A stretch of DNA of 64,000 nucleotides from Terriglobus roseus DSM 18391. GTDB lineage: Bacteria; Acidobacteriota; Terriglobia; Terriglobales; Acidobacteriaceae. Below the pieces are notes generated by a model that saw only the letters and a list, made by a program, of their open reading frames with translations, did not search any database and had not been told where the DNA came from. The DNA is taken from assembly GCF_000265425.1 (NCBI RefSeq), contig NC_018014.1, positions 4,340,001 through 4,404,000 of the forward strand. The letters run 5' to 3'. The position numbers and the translations under genes were made by a program. This document shows, piece after piece, positions 1-8,845 of the stretch (positions within the stretch are counted from its first letter, which is position 1; the number at the start of each line of letters is the position of its first letter).

Positions 1-865
1 TAGCGGGTCCAATGTCTAGGAACAGGTCACCACCCTTACCCATGGCATCGATCGCATTCGCCAGCAGGTTCGCAAACACCTGCGTCAGTTCCCCGCGACG
101 CACGGCAATCGCCGGAACCGGACTGTAGTTGCGATGCACCACGATCCGGCTGTGCACCAGCTTCGACCGGTAGACGGTAAGAATCTCATCCACCAGCTTG
201 TCGATCTGCTCACTGCCCGCCCGCGTCGACTCCCGGAAATAGCCCAGCGTCTGCCGCGCAATCAGCGAAACCCGCTCAATCTCCTGCTCGGCAAGCGCAA
301 GGTGATCGCGAACTTCATCGCTTACCGAAGGATCCAGTCGCGCCAGATAGACCAGGTTCACAATCGCTTCCAGCGGATTATTGATCTCATGCGCGATCGT
401 CGCTGCCATACGACCCGCCACGATCATCTTCTCCGTCTGCACCAGCAGACGTTCCATCTCCTTGCGCTGTCCTATCTCCCGCGCGATCTTGGACGCGCCC
501 GTAATCCGGCCATCCGCATCGCGGATGGGCGAGATCGTCAGGGCAACGTCGATACGGTTGCCGTTCTTGCTCAGGCGGACCGTCTCGTAATGTTCAATAC
601 GCTCGCCCGCCCGCAGGCGACGAATGATCCCGGCCTCCTCCCCGAGCAGTTCCGTAGGGATCAACCGATGAATCGGCGCTCCAATCATCTCTTCGGGCTG
701 GTATCCAAAGATGCGCGTGGCCGCGCGATTCCAACTGGTGATCGTCCCGTCCAGCGTCTTGGAAAGGATGGCATCGTCGGAAGACTCCACGATCGCAGCG
801 AGCAGCGCCTGCGTCGGATGGGCTGTAACAGCGCCGCAGCGCCCGTGTTGTTCCTGGCTGTCCAA
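1..865 (-). CDS. PAS-domain sensor histidine kinase (C-terminus cut by window edge)
   Basis: Membrane-free sensor kinase, running off the left edge. The start is taken as TTG at 865, preceded by TGAGGGGATAACGC, which gives a good Shine-Dalgarno. Residues ~20-130 are a PAS domain (ESSDDAILSKTLDGTITSWN, then a conserved GYQPEEMIGA-type segment). A HisKA-like H-box, AHEINNPLEAIVN, follows with the phospho-acceptor His near residue 158. The N-box of the ATPase domain (NLLANAIDAMGKGG) is near residue 268, and the window ends just after it. No transmembrane segment is visible before the PAS domain, so it is probably a soluble kinase sensing a cytoplasmic signal. The ligand and partner response regulator cannot be told from here. 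Confidence 0.88.
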   Translation of the reverse strand, partial: MDSQEQHGRCGAVTAHPTQALLAAIVESSDDAILSKTLDGTITSWNRAATRIFGYQPEEMIGAPIHRLIPTELLGEEAGIIRRLRAGERIEHYETVRLSKNGNRIDVALTISPIRDADGRITGASKIAREIGQRKEMERLLVQTEKMIVAGRMAATIAHEINNPLEAIVNLVYLARLDPSVSDEVRDHLALAEQEIERVSLIARQTLGYFRESTRAGSEQIDKLVDEILTVYRSKLVHSRIVVHRNYSPVPAIAVRRGELTQVFANLLANAIDAMGKGGDLFLDIGPA

Positions 866-953
866 CGCGTTATCCCCTCAATGCCTGACTCGATGGAAGA
901 CCGGAGGCTGTAAGGGTGTCTGCCCGCTAGGTAACGTTGGCAGGTGTTTACCC

Positions 954-1991
954 TCACTCCGTATTCGAGTCGGACATCGCGTAATAACCCTTCCGCGCCT
1001 GGATCTTCACATCTTTGCCACACGAAATGGCGATATTTCGGAACGTACCGTCAAACGTCTGGTTCTTCGGCGTGTAGCTGATCAGGTACTGCGTCCGCAA
1101 CTCGTCGCTGATCTGCGCAAAGGCGTCGTCCAGCTTCTTCGCATTGTGCCCAATGTTCAGCACACGGCCGCCCGTCTCCCGCGCCAGCTTGTCCATATCG
1201 CCCGCGGGATTCCCGAACGTGTAACCACCCATGCCGAAGCCGCCATAGTCGCTGATCAGGATGACGTAGATGATGGCGTTCGCCTTCTGCGCCGACTCGA
1301 TGGCCTCCTTCAGCTTCACCTGGCTGCCTTGGTCGCCGCCATCCGTCAGCATCACAATCACCTTGCGGCCGGCCTCGTCATGCAGCTTCTCATGCGTCGC
1401 CAGGTAGACCGCGTCGTACAACAGCGTCCCCTTCGGCGTCGCATTCCCAGTCGCCGAGCCCGTACCCGCGCCAGTATTGATCTGCGCCTTGTTCATGGCG
1501 CGCCGGAGTTCCGACGGGTTGCTCGTATAGTCCGCCAGCAGGTCTACGTTGATATCGAAGGAGATCAGGAACGCCTCATCCTTCGGAGTCAGCACTGTTT
1601 TCAGAAACTGTGCGCCACTCTCCTGCTCCATCGGCAGGACATTCTGCTGCGATCCACTCGTATCCAGCAGGATGCCGATCGTCAGTGGCAGCTTCTTCTC
1701 CTGGGTGAAGTTCTTGATGACCTGCGGTTCCTTGTTCTCCGTGATCTCGCAGTCTTCCTTCTTCAAACCCGTCAGAAAACCACCTTTATCCTGGGCCGAG
1801 AAGTACGTGTTGACCAGGTTCACGCGGACACGCAGCGTCTGTCCGGTCTCCAGGTCGCGCTCAGCCGGCGGCGCTGCCTTGCTGGCGGGCGGCGGACCGC
1901 CCGGCGACGGCGCCTCCTGCGCGAACGTACGCGGAGCAGCAGCAGCGGCAACAAGAGACAGACCTAGGCAGGCAAGCGGGAAAGAACGCAT
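954..1991 (-). CDS. Secreted VWFA-related protein with intact MIDAS
   Basis: A 345-residue exported protein. The start at 1991 gives a clear signal peptide (MRSFPLACLGLSLVAAAAAP, cleavage after TFAQ), whereas the upstream in-frame start adds a charged, non-signal leader. A Pro/Ala-rich linker leads to a short N-terminal module, then a von Willebrand A domain whose metal site is intact: DTSGSQ matches DxSxS and LTDGGDQ supplies the later acidic position. The end (YLISYTPKNQ... KGYYAM) is typical of the VWFA-related family expanded in acidobacteria. Role unknown; probably metal-dependent protein-protein contact in the periplasm or at the surface. It lies divergent to the second VWFA gene at 2193. 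Confidence 0.85.
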   Translation of the reverse strand: MRSFPLACLGLSLVAAAAAPRTFAQEAPSPGGPPPASKAAPPAERDLETGQTLRVRVNLVNTYFSAQDKGGFLTGLKKEDCEITENKEPQVIKNFTQEKKLPLTIGILLDTSGSQQNVLPMEQESGAQFLKTVLTPKDEAFLISFDINVDLLADYTSNPSELRRAMNKAQINTGAGTGSATGNATPKGTLLYDAVYLATHEKLHDEAGRKVIVMLTDGGDQGSQVKLKEAIESAQKANAIIYVILISDYGGFGMGGYTFGNPAGDMDKLARETGGRVLNIGHNAKKLDDAFAQISDELRTQYLISYTPKNQTFDGTFRNIAISCGKDVKIQARKGYYAMSDSNTE

Positions 1992-2192
1992 ACCCCATTG
2001 GACGATGGATTCGCCCCTCTGGTCTACGCAATCGCTCTTCCCGGCCCGCACCACGCCGACACGGACTCTGAAACGACAACGAACCGGGACTGTTCCGCGT
2101 CCAACTGTTTGACGCTGCAGCAGTGTCCAGCTTAGGGCTGGTAGTCTGGAGAGCGCGTAGTTGCGGGTCTGTTTTCTGCGAAGGAGTCTGTT

Positions 2193-3536
2193 TTGGTGAA
2201 GCTTGGTTGGGCGGCAACAGTAGTAATGGTGGGTCTTACGGCGGGATCGCCCGCGCTGGTAGCGCAGGCTCCAGCGAGCGGTGCTCAGGCAATCCCCGAC
2301 AGTCCACGTCCGCAGACCATCCCCAACGCCGTGAGCATCGCTCCCGGCAAGGGCATTCCGGCCAGCACCAGCACCCCCGTGGATGACAACGGCGGTATCA
2401 CGCCCGGTGCGGCTCTGCCTTCGTCATCGTCGACGCCCGCGCCCGATCTGGTGAATGAAGCCGCACCCGACATCGCACCGGAACTCGGTCCTGGTGGCCG
2501 CGTCACCACATTGCGAGCCAATGTCAACTTCATTCAGGTTCCCTTCACCGTGAAGGACAAGAAGGGCCAACTGGTTCCAGCGCTCACTTGGCGCGACGTG
2601 CGTGTCTTTGAAAACGGTCTGCGCAAGCACCTCAGCCTCTTCACCAGCGATCCCTACCCACTCTCCGTCGCCTTCGTCATCGATCAGACGCTTCCCTTCC
2701 AGGTCATGACCAGCGTCAATACCGCCCTGGGCGCACTGCAGGGCGCGTTCACGCCGTACGACGAGATGGCTATCTTCACTTACAACAACGGCACCAACAT
2801 GCGGACCGACTACACCGGTGCACAAAGCCCCCGTATTGGCGCCATCCTCGAGCGCTCGAAGTCCACAGGCCGTGAGGCATACCTCGGTTCGCCGGGTGGT
2901 CCCATGTCGCAGACGATCAACGTCAACGCACACAACTTCGATCCGAATACCGCGCCCAATCGCAATTCGCCGAACGCCACCTTCCAGGCGCCGCCAAAGG
3001 AAACGCATTCGCTCAACGACGCCATCTTCGCCGCCGCTCAGTCGCTCGCCAAGCGTCCCGACGGCCGCCGCCGCATGATCTACGTCATCAGCGATGGAAA
3101 AGAGTCCGGATCCAAGGCCACCTTCAAGGGCAACATCCGCTTCCTGCAGACCAACAAAATCGCTGTCTACGCAACGGTCGTCGGCGACTCGGCAACGCCC
3201 TACGTTGGCTTCTTGGATCGTTATCACATCCCCTTCACCATGAAGGAAAACATCCTGCCCCAGTACGCAGCGCAGACCGGCGGCGAAGCCGTCTCTGAGT
3301 ATCGGGTACGTGGCATCGAAGAGAGCTTCGCAAAGATCGCGGAAGACGTACGCGTCCAGTACACGGTCGGCTACTACTCGAACGAGCCAGCAACGGACGC
3401 CAAGTTCCGCACGGTTGAAGTACAGGTCCTGAAGCCCGGTCTGGACGTCATTGCCAAGAAGGGCTACTACCCGACGCCCGAGAACGTCATGCGAAACGGC
3501 GGCGGTGCCCCCTCCTCCGTGGCACAGCCGAAGTAA
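2193..3536 (+). CDS. Secreted VWFA-related protein, MIDAS degenerate
   Basis: 447 residues from a GTG start at 2193, with AAGGAG 12 bases upstream. The signal peptide (MVKLGWAATVVMVGLTAGSP, then LVAQ) is followed by ~70 residues rich in Pro, Ser and Thr, then a VWFA domain. The family layout matches the neighbour at 954-1991, including FTVKDKKGQLVPALTWRDV and the terminal VQYTVGYYSN ... KGYYPTPE. At the expected DxSxS metal motif it reads VIDQTLPFQ: the Asp is kept but both Ser positions are lost. A loop of about 70 residues (SPGGPMSQ...KETHS) is inserted in the middle of the domain. Probably a paralogue that binds its partner without metal. The EamA gene starts 11 bases downstream, so co-transcription is possible. 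Confidence 0.82.
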   Translation: MVKLGWAATVVMVGLTAGSPALVAQAPASGAQAIPDSPRPQTIPNAVSIAPGKGIPASTSTPVDDNGGITPGAALPSSSSTPAPDLVNEAAPDIAPELGPGGRVTTLRANVNFIQVPFTVKDKKGQLVPALTWRDVRVFENGLRKHLSLFTSDPYPLSVAFVIDQTLPFQVMTSVNTALGALQGAFTPYDEMAIFTYNNGTNMRTDYTGAQSPRIGAILERSKSTGREAYLGSPGGPMSQTINVNAHNFDPNTAPNRNSPNATFQAPPKETHSLNDAIFAAAQSLAKRPDGRRRMIYVISDGKESGSKATFKGNIRFLQTNKIAVYATVVGDSATPYVGFLDRYHIPFTMKENILPQYAAQTGGEAVSEYRVRGIEESFAKIAEDVRVQYTVGYYSNEPATDAKFRTVEVQVLKPGLDVIAKKGYYPTPENVMRNGGGAPSSVAQPK

Positions 3537-3547
3537 TCGGCTTCCCT

Positions 3548-4435
3548 ATGCATTTCTTCGAGGCGAACGCTGTCCTCGGCCTGCTCGCCGCCGCCCTCTG
3601 GGGCGGCGGCGACTTTGCAGGCTCCATCGCCGTCAAGCGAACAGGCGGAGCCGTTCGCGGCGCCCTCTTCGTCATCCTCATCGGACATCTGCTGAGCCTG
3701 GCGGTCGTCTCCGCGCTCGCCATGCACGCCGGAGACACCTTTCCGCACGGCGCACCGCTGTGGTGGGCCATCGGCGGCGGAGCCATCTCCAGCATCTCGC
3801 TCGTAGCCTTCTACATCGCACTCGCAAGCGGCCACATGGGCTCCGCAGCAGCCGTCAGCGGTCTGCTCTGCGCCGCCGTCCCCGCAGTCGTATCTGGCCT
3901 GACAGAAGGCGCACCCGGCTGGCGCAGACTCTTAGGCTTCGCCCTCGCAGGTGCCGCCATCTGGCTGATCGCCAGCGCCGGCAGCCACGGCGAAACCGCC
4001 TCACGCAAAGCCTTCCTGCTCGCAACGCTCAGCGGCCTCGGCTTCGGTGTCTACTTCGTCTCACTCAAACTCGCCGGCACCGCAGGCGTCCTCTGGCCCA
4101 TGGGCGCAGCACGCATCGGCAGCGCCTCGACCGCAGCCATATTGCTTCTGGGAATGACGCTGACAAACCGCAACGCAGAATCCGGCTCACCCGACGGCCA
4201 CCGCCTGCGCTCGCTCGCCTGGATCCTCGGCGGCGCAGCCCTCGACACCTGCGGCAACCTCAGCTTCCTCGCAGCCACCCGCCTCGGACGTCTCGACGTC
4301 GCGGCCGTCCTTGCCTCCATCTACCCCGCATCCACCATTCTGCTCGCGGCCGCAATCCTGAAAGAACGCACCTCAGCACGCCAGCGCTGGGGCATGCTCC
4401 TGGCCCTGCCAGCAGTCGTGCTCATCACGCTGTAG
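3548..4435 (+). CDS. EamA/DMT-family transporter
   Basis: 295-residue integral membrane protein with about ten hydrophobic helices and the two-repeat layout of the drug/metabolite transporter superfamily. The start MHFFEANAVLGLLAAALWGG resembles the usual EamA first helix (ALLWGxNF). The second half ends in the typical ASIYPASTILLAAAILKERT followed by QRWGMLLALPAVVLITL. Family members export amino acids, nucleosides or other small metabolites; substrate cannot be read from sequence. It follows the VWFA gene by 11 bases on the same strand and converges with the PPK2 gene, whose stop lies 17 bases away. Confidence 0.86.
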   Translation: MHFFEANAVLGLLAAALWGGGDFAGSIAVKRTGGAVRGALFVILIGHLLSLAVVSALAMHAGDTFPHGAPLWWAIGGGAISSISLVAFYIALASGHMGSAAAVSGLLCAAVPAVVSGLTEGAPGWRRLLGFALAGAAIWLIASAGSHGETASRKAFLLATLSGLGFGVYFVSLKLAGTAGVLWPMGAARIGSASTAAILLLGMTLTNRNAESGSPDGHRLRSLAWILGGAALDTCGNLSFLAATRLGRLDVAAVLASIYPASTILLAAAILKERTSARQRWGMLLALPAVVLITL

Positions 4436-4452
4436 CAACCGACCCGGGCCCA

Positions 4453-5259
4453 CTACAGCTTCAAAGAAGCCACATCCACCGTCACCGCTGGATACTCCAG
4501 CTTCATACCTTCCATCGTCTCTGCCAGCACCCGCGAAATCGCCACGTTCCGATACCACTTGTTATCCGCAGGAATCACAAACCACGGCGCATGCTTGTGG
4601 CTCGTTGCCGTAAAGATCTCCTCGTAATACCGCTGATAATCCGGCCAGAACTTCCGCTCTGCAAAGTCCGAAGCAGACAGCTTCCAATGCTTCGAAGAAT
4701 CCTCAATCCGCGACTCCAGACGACGCTTCTGCTCCTCCGGCGAGATATGCAGAAAGAACTTCAAGATCGCAATTCCGTTGTCAACCAGCATCGACTCGAA
4801 GTCGTTGATCTGCTGCATGTGCTGCTTCGCCGTCTTGTCCTTCATCAAGCCGTGCACGCGCGGTGACAGCACATCCTCATAGTGCGACCGATTAAAGATG
4901 CCAATTTTGCCCCGCGCCGGAACCGCGTTATGGCACCGCCACAGGAAGTCGTGATGCGCCTCAAGCGGCGTCGGCACCTTGAACGCCGTCACATCGCAGC
5001 CCTGCGGATTGATGCCCGAGAAGATGTGCCGGATCGTGCCGTCCTTGCCCGCCGTATCCATGCCCTGCAGCACAATCAGCACACCACGCTCGCCGCCCGC
5101 GTAGAGCACCTCCTGATACTTGTCGATACAGTCGCGATGCTTTGCCAGGTCAACCTTCGCCGCGTCCTCGTCCGTGTACTTGCCGGTGTCATCGCAGGAG
5201 ACGTGCTTCAGCTTTACCTTGGTGCGCGGCGGAATCAGATGGGCGGAATGAACTTTCAC
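4453..5259 (-). CDS. Polyphosphate kinase 2 family phosphotransferase
   Basis: 268-residue cytoplasmic enzyme of the PPK2 family, which moves phosphate between polyphosphate and nucleoside (di/mono)phosphates. The Walker A region reads GMDTAGKDG (residues ~66-74), followed by HIFSGINPQGC and a lid region (FLWRCHNAVPARGKIGIF). The Walker B-like block is FNRSHYEDVL (~122-131), the family signature. Length and the single domain fit class I or III short PPK2 proteins rather than the two-domain AMP-specific class II. GTG start at 5259. It stands alone, facing the EamA gene and followed upstream by the tatA terminator. Direction of the reaction in vivo is not predictable from sequence. Confidence 0.9.
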   Translation of the reverse strand: MKVHSAHLIPPRTKVKLKHVSCDDTGKYTDEDAAKVDLAKHRDCIDKYQEVLYAGGERGVLIVLQGMDTAGKDGTIRHIFSGINPQGCDVTAFKVPTPLEAHHDFLWRCHNAVPARGKIGIFNRSHYEDVLSPRVHGLMKDKTAKQHMQQINDFESMLVDNGIAILKFFLHISPEEQKRRLESRIEDSSKHWKLSASDFAERKFWPDYQRYYEEIFTATSHKHAPWFVIPADNKWYRNVAISRVLAETMEGMKLEYPAVTVDVASLKL

Positions 5260-5303
5260 GGGCGTGGTCTCTCGCTTTCAACTTAAGGACGAATAGAAAC
5301 ACC

Positions 5304-5332
5304 AAAGGCACAGGAGGATGCCCTGTGCCTTT
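5304..5332 (-). terminator. Rho-independent terminator of tatA
   Basis: Perfect 11-bp inverted repeat AAAGGCACAGG / CCTGTGCCTTT with a 7-base loop, starting about 28 bases beyond the tatA stop. On the minus strand the stem is followed by a modest T-rich tail. Confidence 0.75.
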
Positions 5333-5359
5333 GCAAAACAGTTTGAAGCGCGCCGAAAG

Positions 5360-5590
5360 TTACTTTGCGACGGTTTCCTTCGATGCCGCGTTGGTGTCGG
5401 CCGGCGCGGGGGTGACGATGTGCGCGTCGTTCTTCGCATCGTCGGTCACGCCCTTCAGGCCTTCCTTAAAGCCCTTCAAACCTTCGCCAAGACCCTTGCC
5501 GAGTTCAGGCAGCTTCTTGCCACCGAAAAAGACCACCACCACCAGGCCGATGATGAGCAGGTGCATGGGCTGGAACAGATCGTTGAGCAT
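5360..5590 (-). CDS. tatA: Twin-arginine translocase subunit TatA/TatE
   Basis: 76-residue protein with the TatA plan. A short periplasmic N-terminus (MLNDLFQP) leads to one transmembrane helix (HLLIIGLVVVVFFG), a hinge (GKKLPELGKGLGEGLKGFKE) and the amphipathic helix, then a loose acidic tail. The start at 5590 is set by a strong GGAGG 7 bases upstream; an earlier in-frame start would put a charged leader before the helix. TatA multimers form the membrane-weakening conduit of the Tat system for folded proteins. No tatB or tatC is adjacent. A candidate Tat substrate, the carbonic anhydrase at 33359, is in this window. TatA is more likely than TatB because the tail is short. Confidence 0.92.
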   Translation of the reverse strand: MLNDLFQPMHLLIIGLVVVVFFGGKKLPELGKGLGEGLKGFKEGLKGVTDDAKNDAHIVTPAPADTNAASKETVAK

Positions 5591-5796
5591 GGAAGAACCT
5601 CCGGGGTATTCAGGGCGCGCGAAGACGCGTGCAGTCAACCTGATTGTCGCACAAACGGCGTCTTCTGGTGGGCTCGCTGGCGCAGGATGGAACAGGTACG
5701 GTATATCCTCAACACAGCAGCATCCACCTGCATCCCTGTGCCTCCAACGGCGCCGGTCTGCGGAACCGCTCCGGGTGCTGCATGCAGTGGAGGAAC

Positions 5797-6549
5797 ATGC
5801 TTATTTCCCGTCCCCGGCCGCGTTCCGCCGGGTCGCTTCAGCCGGTCGCTTCCGGGCCGCAACATCCGATTCAACCGGCGACGGGCACCGCGTTCCGCAC
5901 CCTGGTTCTCACGGCCCTTTGCGGCCTCACCAGCTTCGCTGCGGCTGGCGTCGCGCGCGCGCAGGATACCTTCCGGCCGCCGCCACCCGTCACCTACACC
6001 GAAAAGTACGAAGTCTACGGTGGCATCAACTTCATGAACGGCCAGGCCGGGCAGAACCTGCCCAAGCGCTACAACATGGCCGGTGGTGAAGTCATGGGAA
6101 CCTACTGGTTCACGCCAAAGCTTGGCGCCGCTGCCGACATCCGCTGGGACGGCGGCACCACGCCCGTTCTACCCGGCGCCCAGGCGACCTCACCCAAGAT
6201 CCAGACACGTCCCTTCGTCTCACAGTTCATGTACATGGGCGGCGTGCACTACCACCTCACCGGCAACCAGCTCGTAGGCATGAACCTGCACGCGTTGGCC
6301 GGCGCAGCCTCCGGCAACTTCGACCACAGCAACCCGGGCCTGCCGACGTCCACCTTCGTCAACGCGTCCGGCCTGTACTCCAACCGGACCTCGGCCGTCG
6401 GCGTAGCAGGCGTCAGCTTCGACTTCAACCGCTCCTCGCGACTCGCCATCCGTATCTCACCGGAAATCGTCTTCGAACACTTCGGCACGGAACTGCGCGA
6501 ATTCGTCTACGTCTCAGGCGGCGTCCTCTACCGCTTCGGCAACCGCTAA
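5797..6549 (+). CDS. Outer-membrane beta-barrel protein (OmpA/porin-like)
   Basis: About 250 residues. ATG at 5797 with GGAGG close upstream is the best start; it leaves an unusually long Arg/Pro-rich n-region before the hydrophobic signal core (TLVLTALCGLTSFAAAG, cleavage after ARAQ). The mature part has alternating hydrophobic/aromatic strands: YEVYGGINFMNGQAG, VMGTYWFTPKLGAAADIRW, QFMYMGGVHYHL, SAVGVAGVSFDFNRSSRLAIRI and a final LREFVYVSGGVLYRFGNR. This is the usual plan of small 8-strand barrels of the outer-membrane protein beta-barrel family. Specific function unknown. It ends before a strong bidirectional hairpin. Confidence 0.75.
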   Translation: MLISRPRPRSAGSLQPVASGPQHPIQPATGTAFRTLVLTALCGLTSFAAAGVARAQDTFRPPPPVTYTEKYEVYGGINFMNGQAGQNLPKRYNMAGGEVMGTYWFTPKLGAAADIRWDGGTTPVLPGAQATSPKIQTRPFVSQFMYMGGVHYHLTGNQLVGMNLHALAGAASGNFDHSNPGLPTSTFVNASGLYSNRTSAVGVAGVSFDFNRSSRLAIRISPEIVFEHFGTELREFVYVSGGVLYRFGNR

Positions 6550-6595
6550 AGCGAGTTTCTAGTCGCTCGTTTCTGGTTTCTAGTTTCGCAAACAA

Positions 6596-6629
6596 CAATG
6601 GCGCAGAGAGGAAACTCTCTGCGCCATTG
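6596..6629. terminator. Bidirectional terminator hairpin
   Basis: Perfect 15-bp stem (CAATGGCGCAGAGAG and its complement) with a GAAA tetraloop, placed between two convergent genes (stops at 6549 and 6668). Flanking TTTCTAGTTT and ACTAGAAAC segments also pair weakly. It probably ends transcription from both sides. Confidence 0.8.
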
Positions 6630-6667
6630 CATTTACTAGAAACAAGAAACCAGCAACATGAAACTAA

Positions 6668-7924
6668 CTACATCGTCTGCATAAACTCCGGGCTAACCGG
6701 GTTCTCATACGGCGATCCGTCACGAGTCACGACCGTCAGACCACTCGGCGTCACGTGATACTTCTTGCGATCCTCCGCCTGGTCATACCCAATGACCGTG
6801 CCGTCTGGAATATGGACATCGCGATCGATAATGCAGCGGCGAATCCGGCAATGCCGACCGATATTCACGTGTGTAAAGATCACCGACGAGTCGATATCCG
6901 AGAACGAGTTCACGCGCACATCCTGCGACAGCACGCTACCCCGTACCGCAGATCCCGAGATGACGCAGCCCGGTGACACCACCGAGTTGATCGCCATACC
7001 GGTACGCCCCATCTCGCCGAACACAAACTTCGCCGGCGGATACTGCGTCGGCCGTGTCCGCATCGGCCAACTCTTGTCATACAGATTGAAGATGGGCGAT
7101 ACCGAAGCGATATCCAGGTTCGCCTCGTAGTACGCATCCAGCGTACCCACGTCGCGCCAATACAGTGCTTCCTTGCGGTTCTCATCGACAAAGTTATAAG
7201 CAGCAACCTTGTACCGGCCCAGTAACTTCGGCAGAATGTTGTGGCCGAAATCATGCTTGGAGTCGTTGTCGTCCGCATCGGCCAACAACTCCGGCAGCAA
7301 CACATCCGTATTGAAGATGTAGATACCCATCGAGGCATCCACCTTCTCCGGATTAAACGGCGAACGCACGTTCGTGGTCTTCGGCTTCTCCTGGAAACCG
7401 ATCACCTCACCCTTGCTGCTCACCTCAACCACGCCAAACCCGGCAACCTCGCCCGGATCGACCGGCAGTGTTGCAATGGTGCACGCCGCACCCGTGGCGC
7501 AGTGATGCTCCATCATCTTGCCGTAGTTCATCTTGTAGATGTGATCGCCCGACAGGATAATGACGTACTTCGGCTCTTCCGAACCGATCGAGTAAATGTT
7601 CTGGTAAACCGCGTCCGCCGTGCCCTGGTACCAATTGCGGTTCACGCGCTGCATCGGCGGCAGGATCTCGATAAACTCACCGAGCTCATTCGCCACAACC
7701 GGTCCCCACCCCTCGCGGATGTGGCGGTTCAGTGACAGCGCTTTGTACTGCGTCATGATGTAGACCCGGCGCAGGTCGCTGTTAATGCAGTTCGAAAGGG
7801 TGATATCGATAATCCGGTACTGACCGCCAAACGGCACAGCCGGTTTGGCTCGATCTTTCGTCAGCGGGAACAAACGTTCGCCCGCTCCGCCGGCAAGCAG
7901 CACTCCAAGTGTGTCTTTCATCAT
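6668..7924 (-). CDS. glgC: Glucose-1-phosphate adenylyltransferase
   Basis: Makes ADP-glucose from glucose-1-phosphate and ATP, the committed step of bacterial glycogen synthesis. About 418 residues from the tandem ATG ATG at 7924/7921, with TGGGGACGG just upstream; longer in-frame starts add a non-conserved Arg-rich leader. The N-terminal nucleotidyl-transferase carries GVLLAGGAGERLFPLTKDRA and KPAVPFGGQYRIIDITLSNC. Further on are GTADAVYQNI, ILSGDHIYKMNY and FVDENRKEALYWRDVGT. The C-terminal left-handed beta-helix has hexapeptide-type repeats (VSPGCVISGSAV, DIDSSVIFTHVNIG). Other glycogen genes are not in the window. Confidence 0.95.
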   Translation of the reverse strand: MMKDTLGVLLAGGAGERLFPLTKDRAKPAVPFGGQYRIIDITLSNCINSDLRRVYIMTQYKALSLNRHIREGWGPVVANELGEFIEILPPMQRVNRNWYQGTADAVYQNIYSIGSEEPKYVIILSGDHIYKMNYGKMMEHHCATGAACTIATLPVDPGEVAGFGVVEVSSKGEVIGFQEKPKTTNVRSPFNPEKVDASMGIYIFNTDVLLPELLADADDNDSKHDFGHNILPKLLGRYKVAAYNFVDENRKEALYWRDVGTLDAYYEANLDIASVSPIFNLYDKSWPMRTRPTQYPPAKFVFGEMGRTGMAINSVVSPGCVISGSAVRGSVLSQDVRVNSFSDIDSSVIFTHVNIGRHCRIRRCIIDRDVHIPDGTVIGYDQAEDRKKYHVTPSGLTVVTRDGSPYENPVSPEFMQTM

Positions 7925-8099
7925 CCGTCCCCAGGTGTCGCCGTTGAATCGATTGGTGCCACGCCGCAACATGCGGTGAAGCAAAGCTTGCCTCAAGCAC
8001 TGCTTGCGGCAACGTCGATAGGATGCGGAAACAGCGGTTGGGGGAACCGCCGTTTATCCGGGTTTTATCGTGCCGCTTGGGCGAATACCGACCGCAGCG

Positions 8100-8408
8100 T
8101 TATGCTCCGCCCGGAGAATCTTCCTTGGCGTCCTCTGTTCCCGCCTCTTCTGGCAGCGAGATTCGCAGAGACTTCAGAAAGCTGACATCATTCCGCGTAA
8201 ACGTTCCGTCCGCCGCTGCCTCTTCATCGGCCTCAGCCTCTTCGTCGGAGACCTCGTTCAGCCCGATCGTCGCTTCCAGCATCAGCAATACATCGAAACC
8301 CTCTTCGCGAATCTCACGCACCACACCGGAGATCTGCTCCGACTCCGATACGGACTCGTGGATGGCCTCGCCCAGCTGTTGAATTAACTCCTTGATGCGT
8401 CCGTTCAT
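8100..8408 (-). CDS. Small acidic protein of unknown function
   Basis: 102 residues from the ATG at 8408, which has AAGGGGG 7 bases upstream; the open frame extends further but only into an Arg-rich low-complexity leader. The N-terminal half is predicted helical (MNGRIKELIQQLGEAIHESV ... VVREIREEGFDVLLML). The middle is very acidic (SDEEAEADEEAA), and the tail reads TFTRNDVSFLKSLRISLPEE. No family recognised. The balanced coding pattern and good ribosome site support a real gene. It sits upstream of glgC on the same strand with about 175 bases between them. Confidence 0.7.
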   Translation of the reverse strand: MNGRIKELIQQLGEAIHESVSESEQISGVVREIREEGFDVLLMLEATIGLNEVSDEEAEADEEAAADGTFTRNDVSFLKSLRISLPEEAGTEDAKEDSPGGA

Positions 8409-8553
8409 TGCCACCCCCTTCTCGCCTGCGAGGCGCCCTGCGTCACCATTGGACCGGCGCCGTCGCCGTTGCCGGCGTGGCATTTCCCTGCAGTGTTCTA
8501 TACCTTACCCGCACCGCTCACGCATCGCAATCGGATCCGCAAGCCGTGTGAGC

Positions 8554-8697
8554 CTATGCGCGTGTGTGGTGATCCGCCCAGGCATTCTCCAACTGGTGCG
8601 CAAGTTCCTCTACCGGCTGCACGCGCTTCGTGCTCAACACAATCCAACCAGCCGCAGCAGCACACACACCACCAACGATCAACATCCAGCTCTTCAT
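8554..8697 (-). CDS. 47-residue single-pass membrane protein
   Basis: A short reading frame, ATG at 8697 to TAG at 8554. AAGGGAG lies 6 bases before the start, a near-ideal ribosome site. The product begins MKSWMLIVGGVCAAAAGWIV, a clear N-terminal membrane helix, and continues with a hydrophilic amphipathic tail (RVQPVEELAHQLENAWADHH). It could be a small membrane protein or an anchored helper. No family recognised. The main support is the ribosome site plus the sensible helix-tail layout. Confidence 0.6.
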   Translation of the reverse strand: MKSWMLIVGGVCAAAAGWIVLSTKRVQPVEELAHQLENAWADHHTRA

Positions 8698-8845
8698 GAA
8701 CGCTCCCTTGTCTCCGTCAACATGCACCACACGCCCGAACCCGCGCGCCGTGGCAATAGGAGGGTTGGATGCACCTCACGGCAGGATGCTGCCTGCAGGA
8801 TTTATGTGTCGGCCATCGGTCCCTGCATGACCGTAGAATCGGTGC

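Noticed and set aside
134..913. Long plus-strand open frame at the left edge
   Set aside because: The minus strand carries a clear PAS domain and H-box of a histidine kinase in this stretch, so the plus-strand frame is a shadow.
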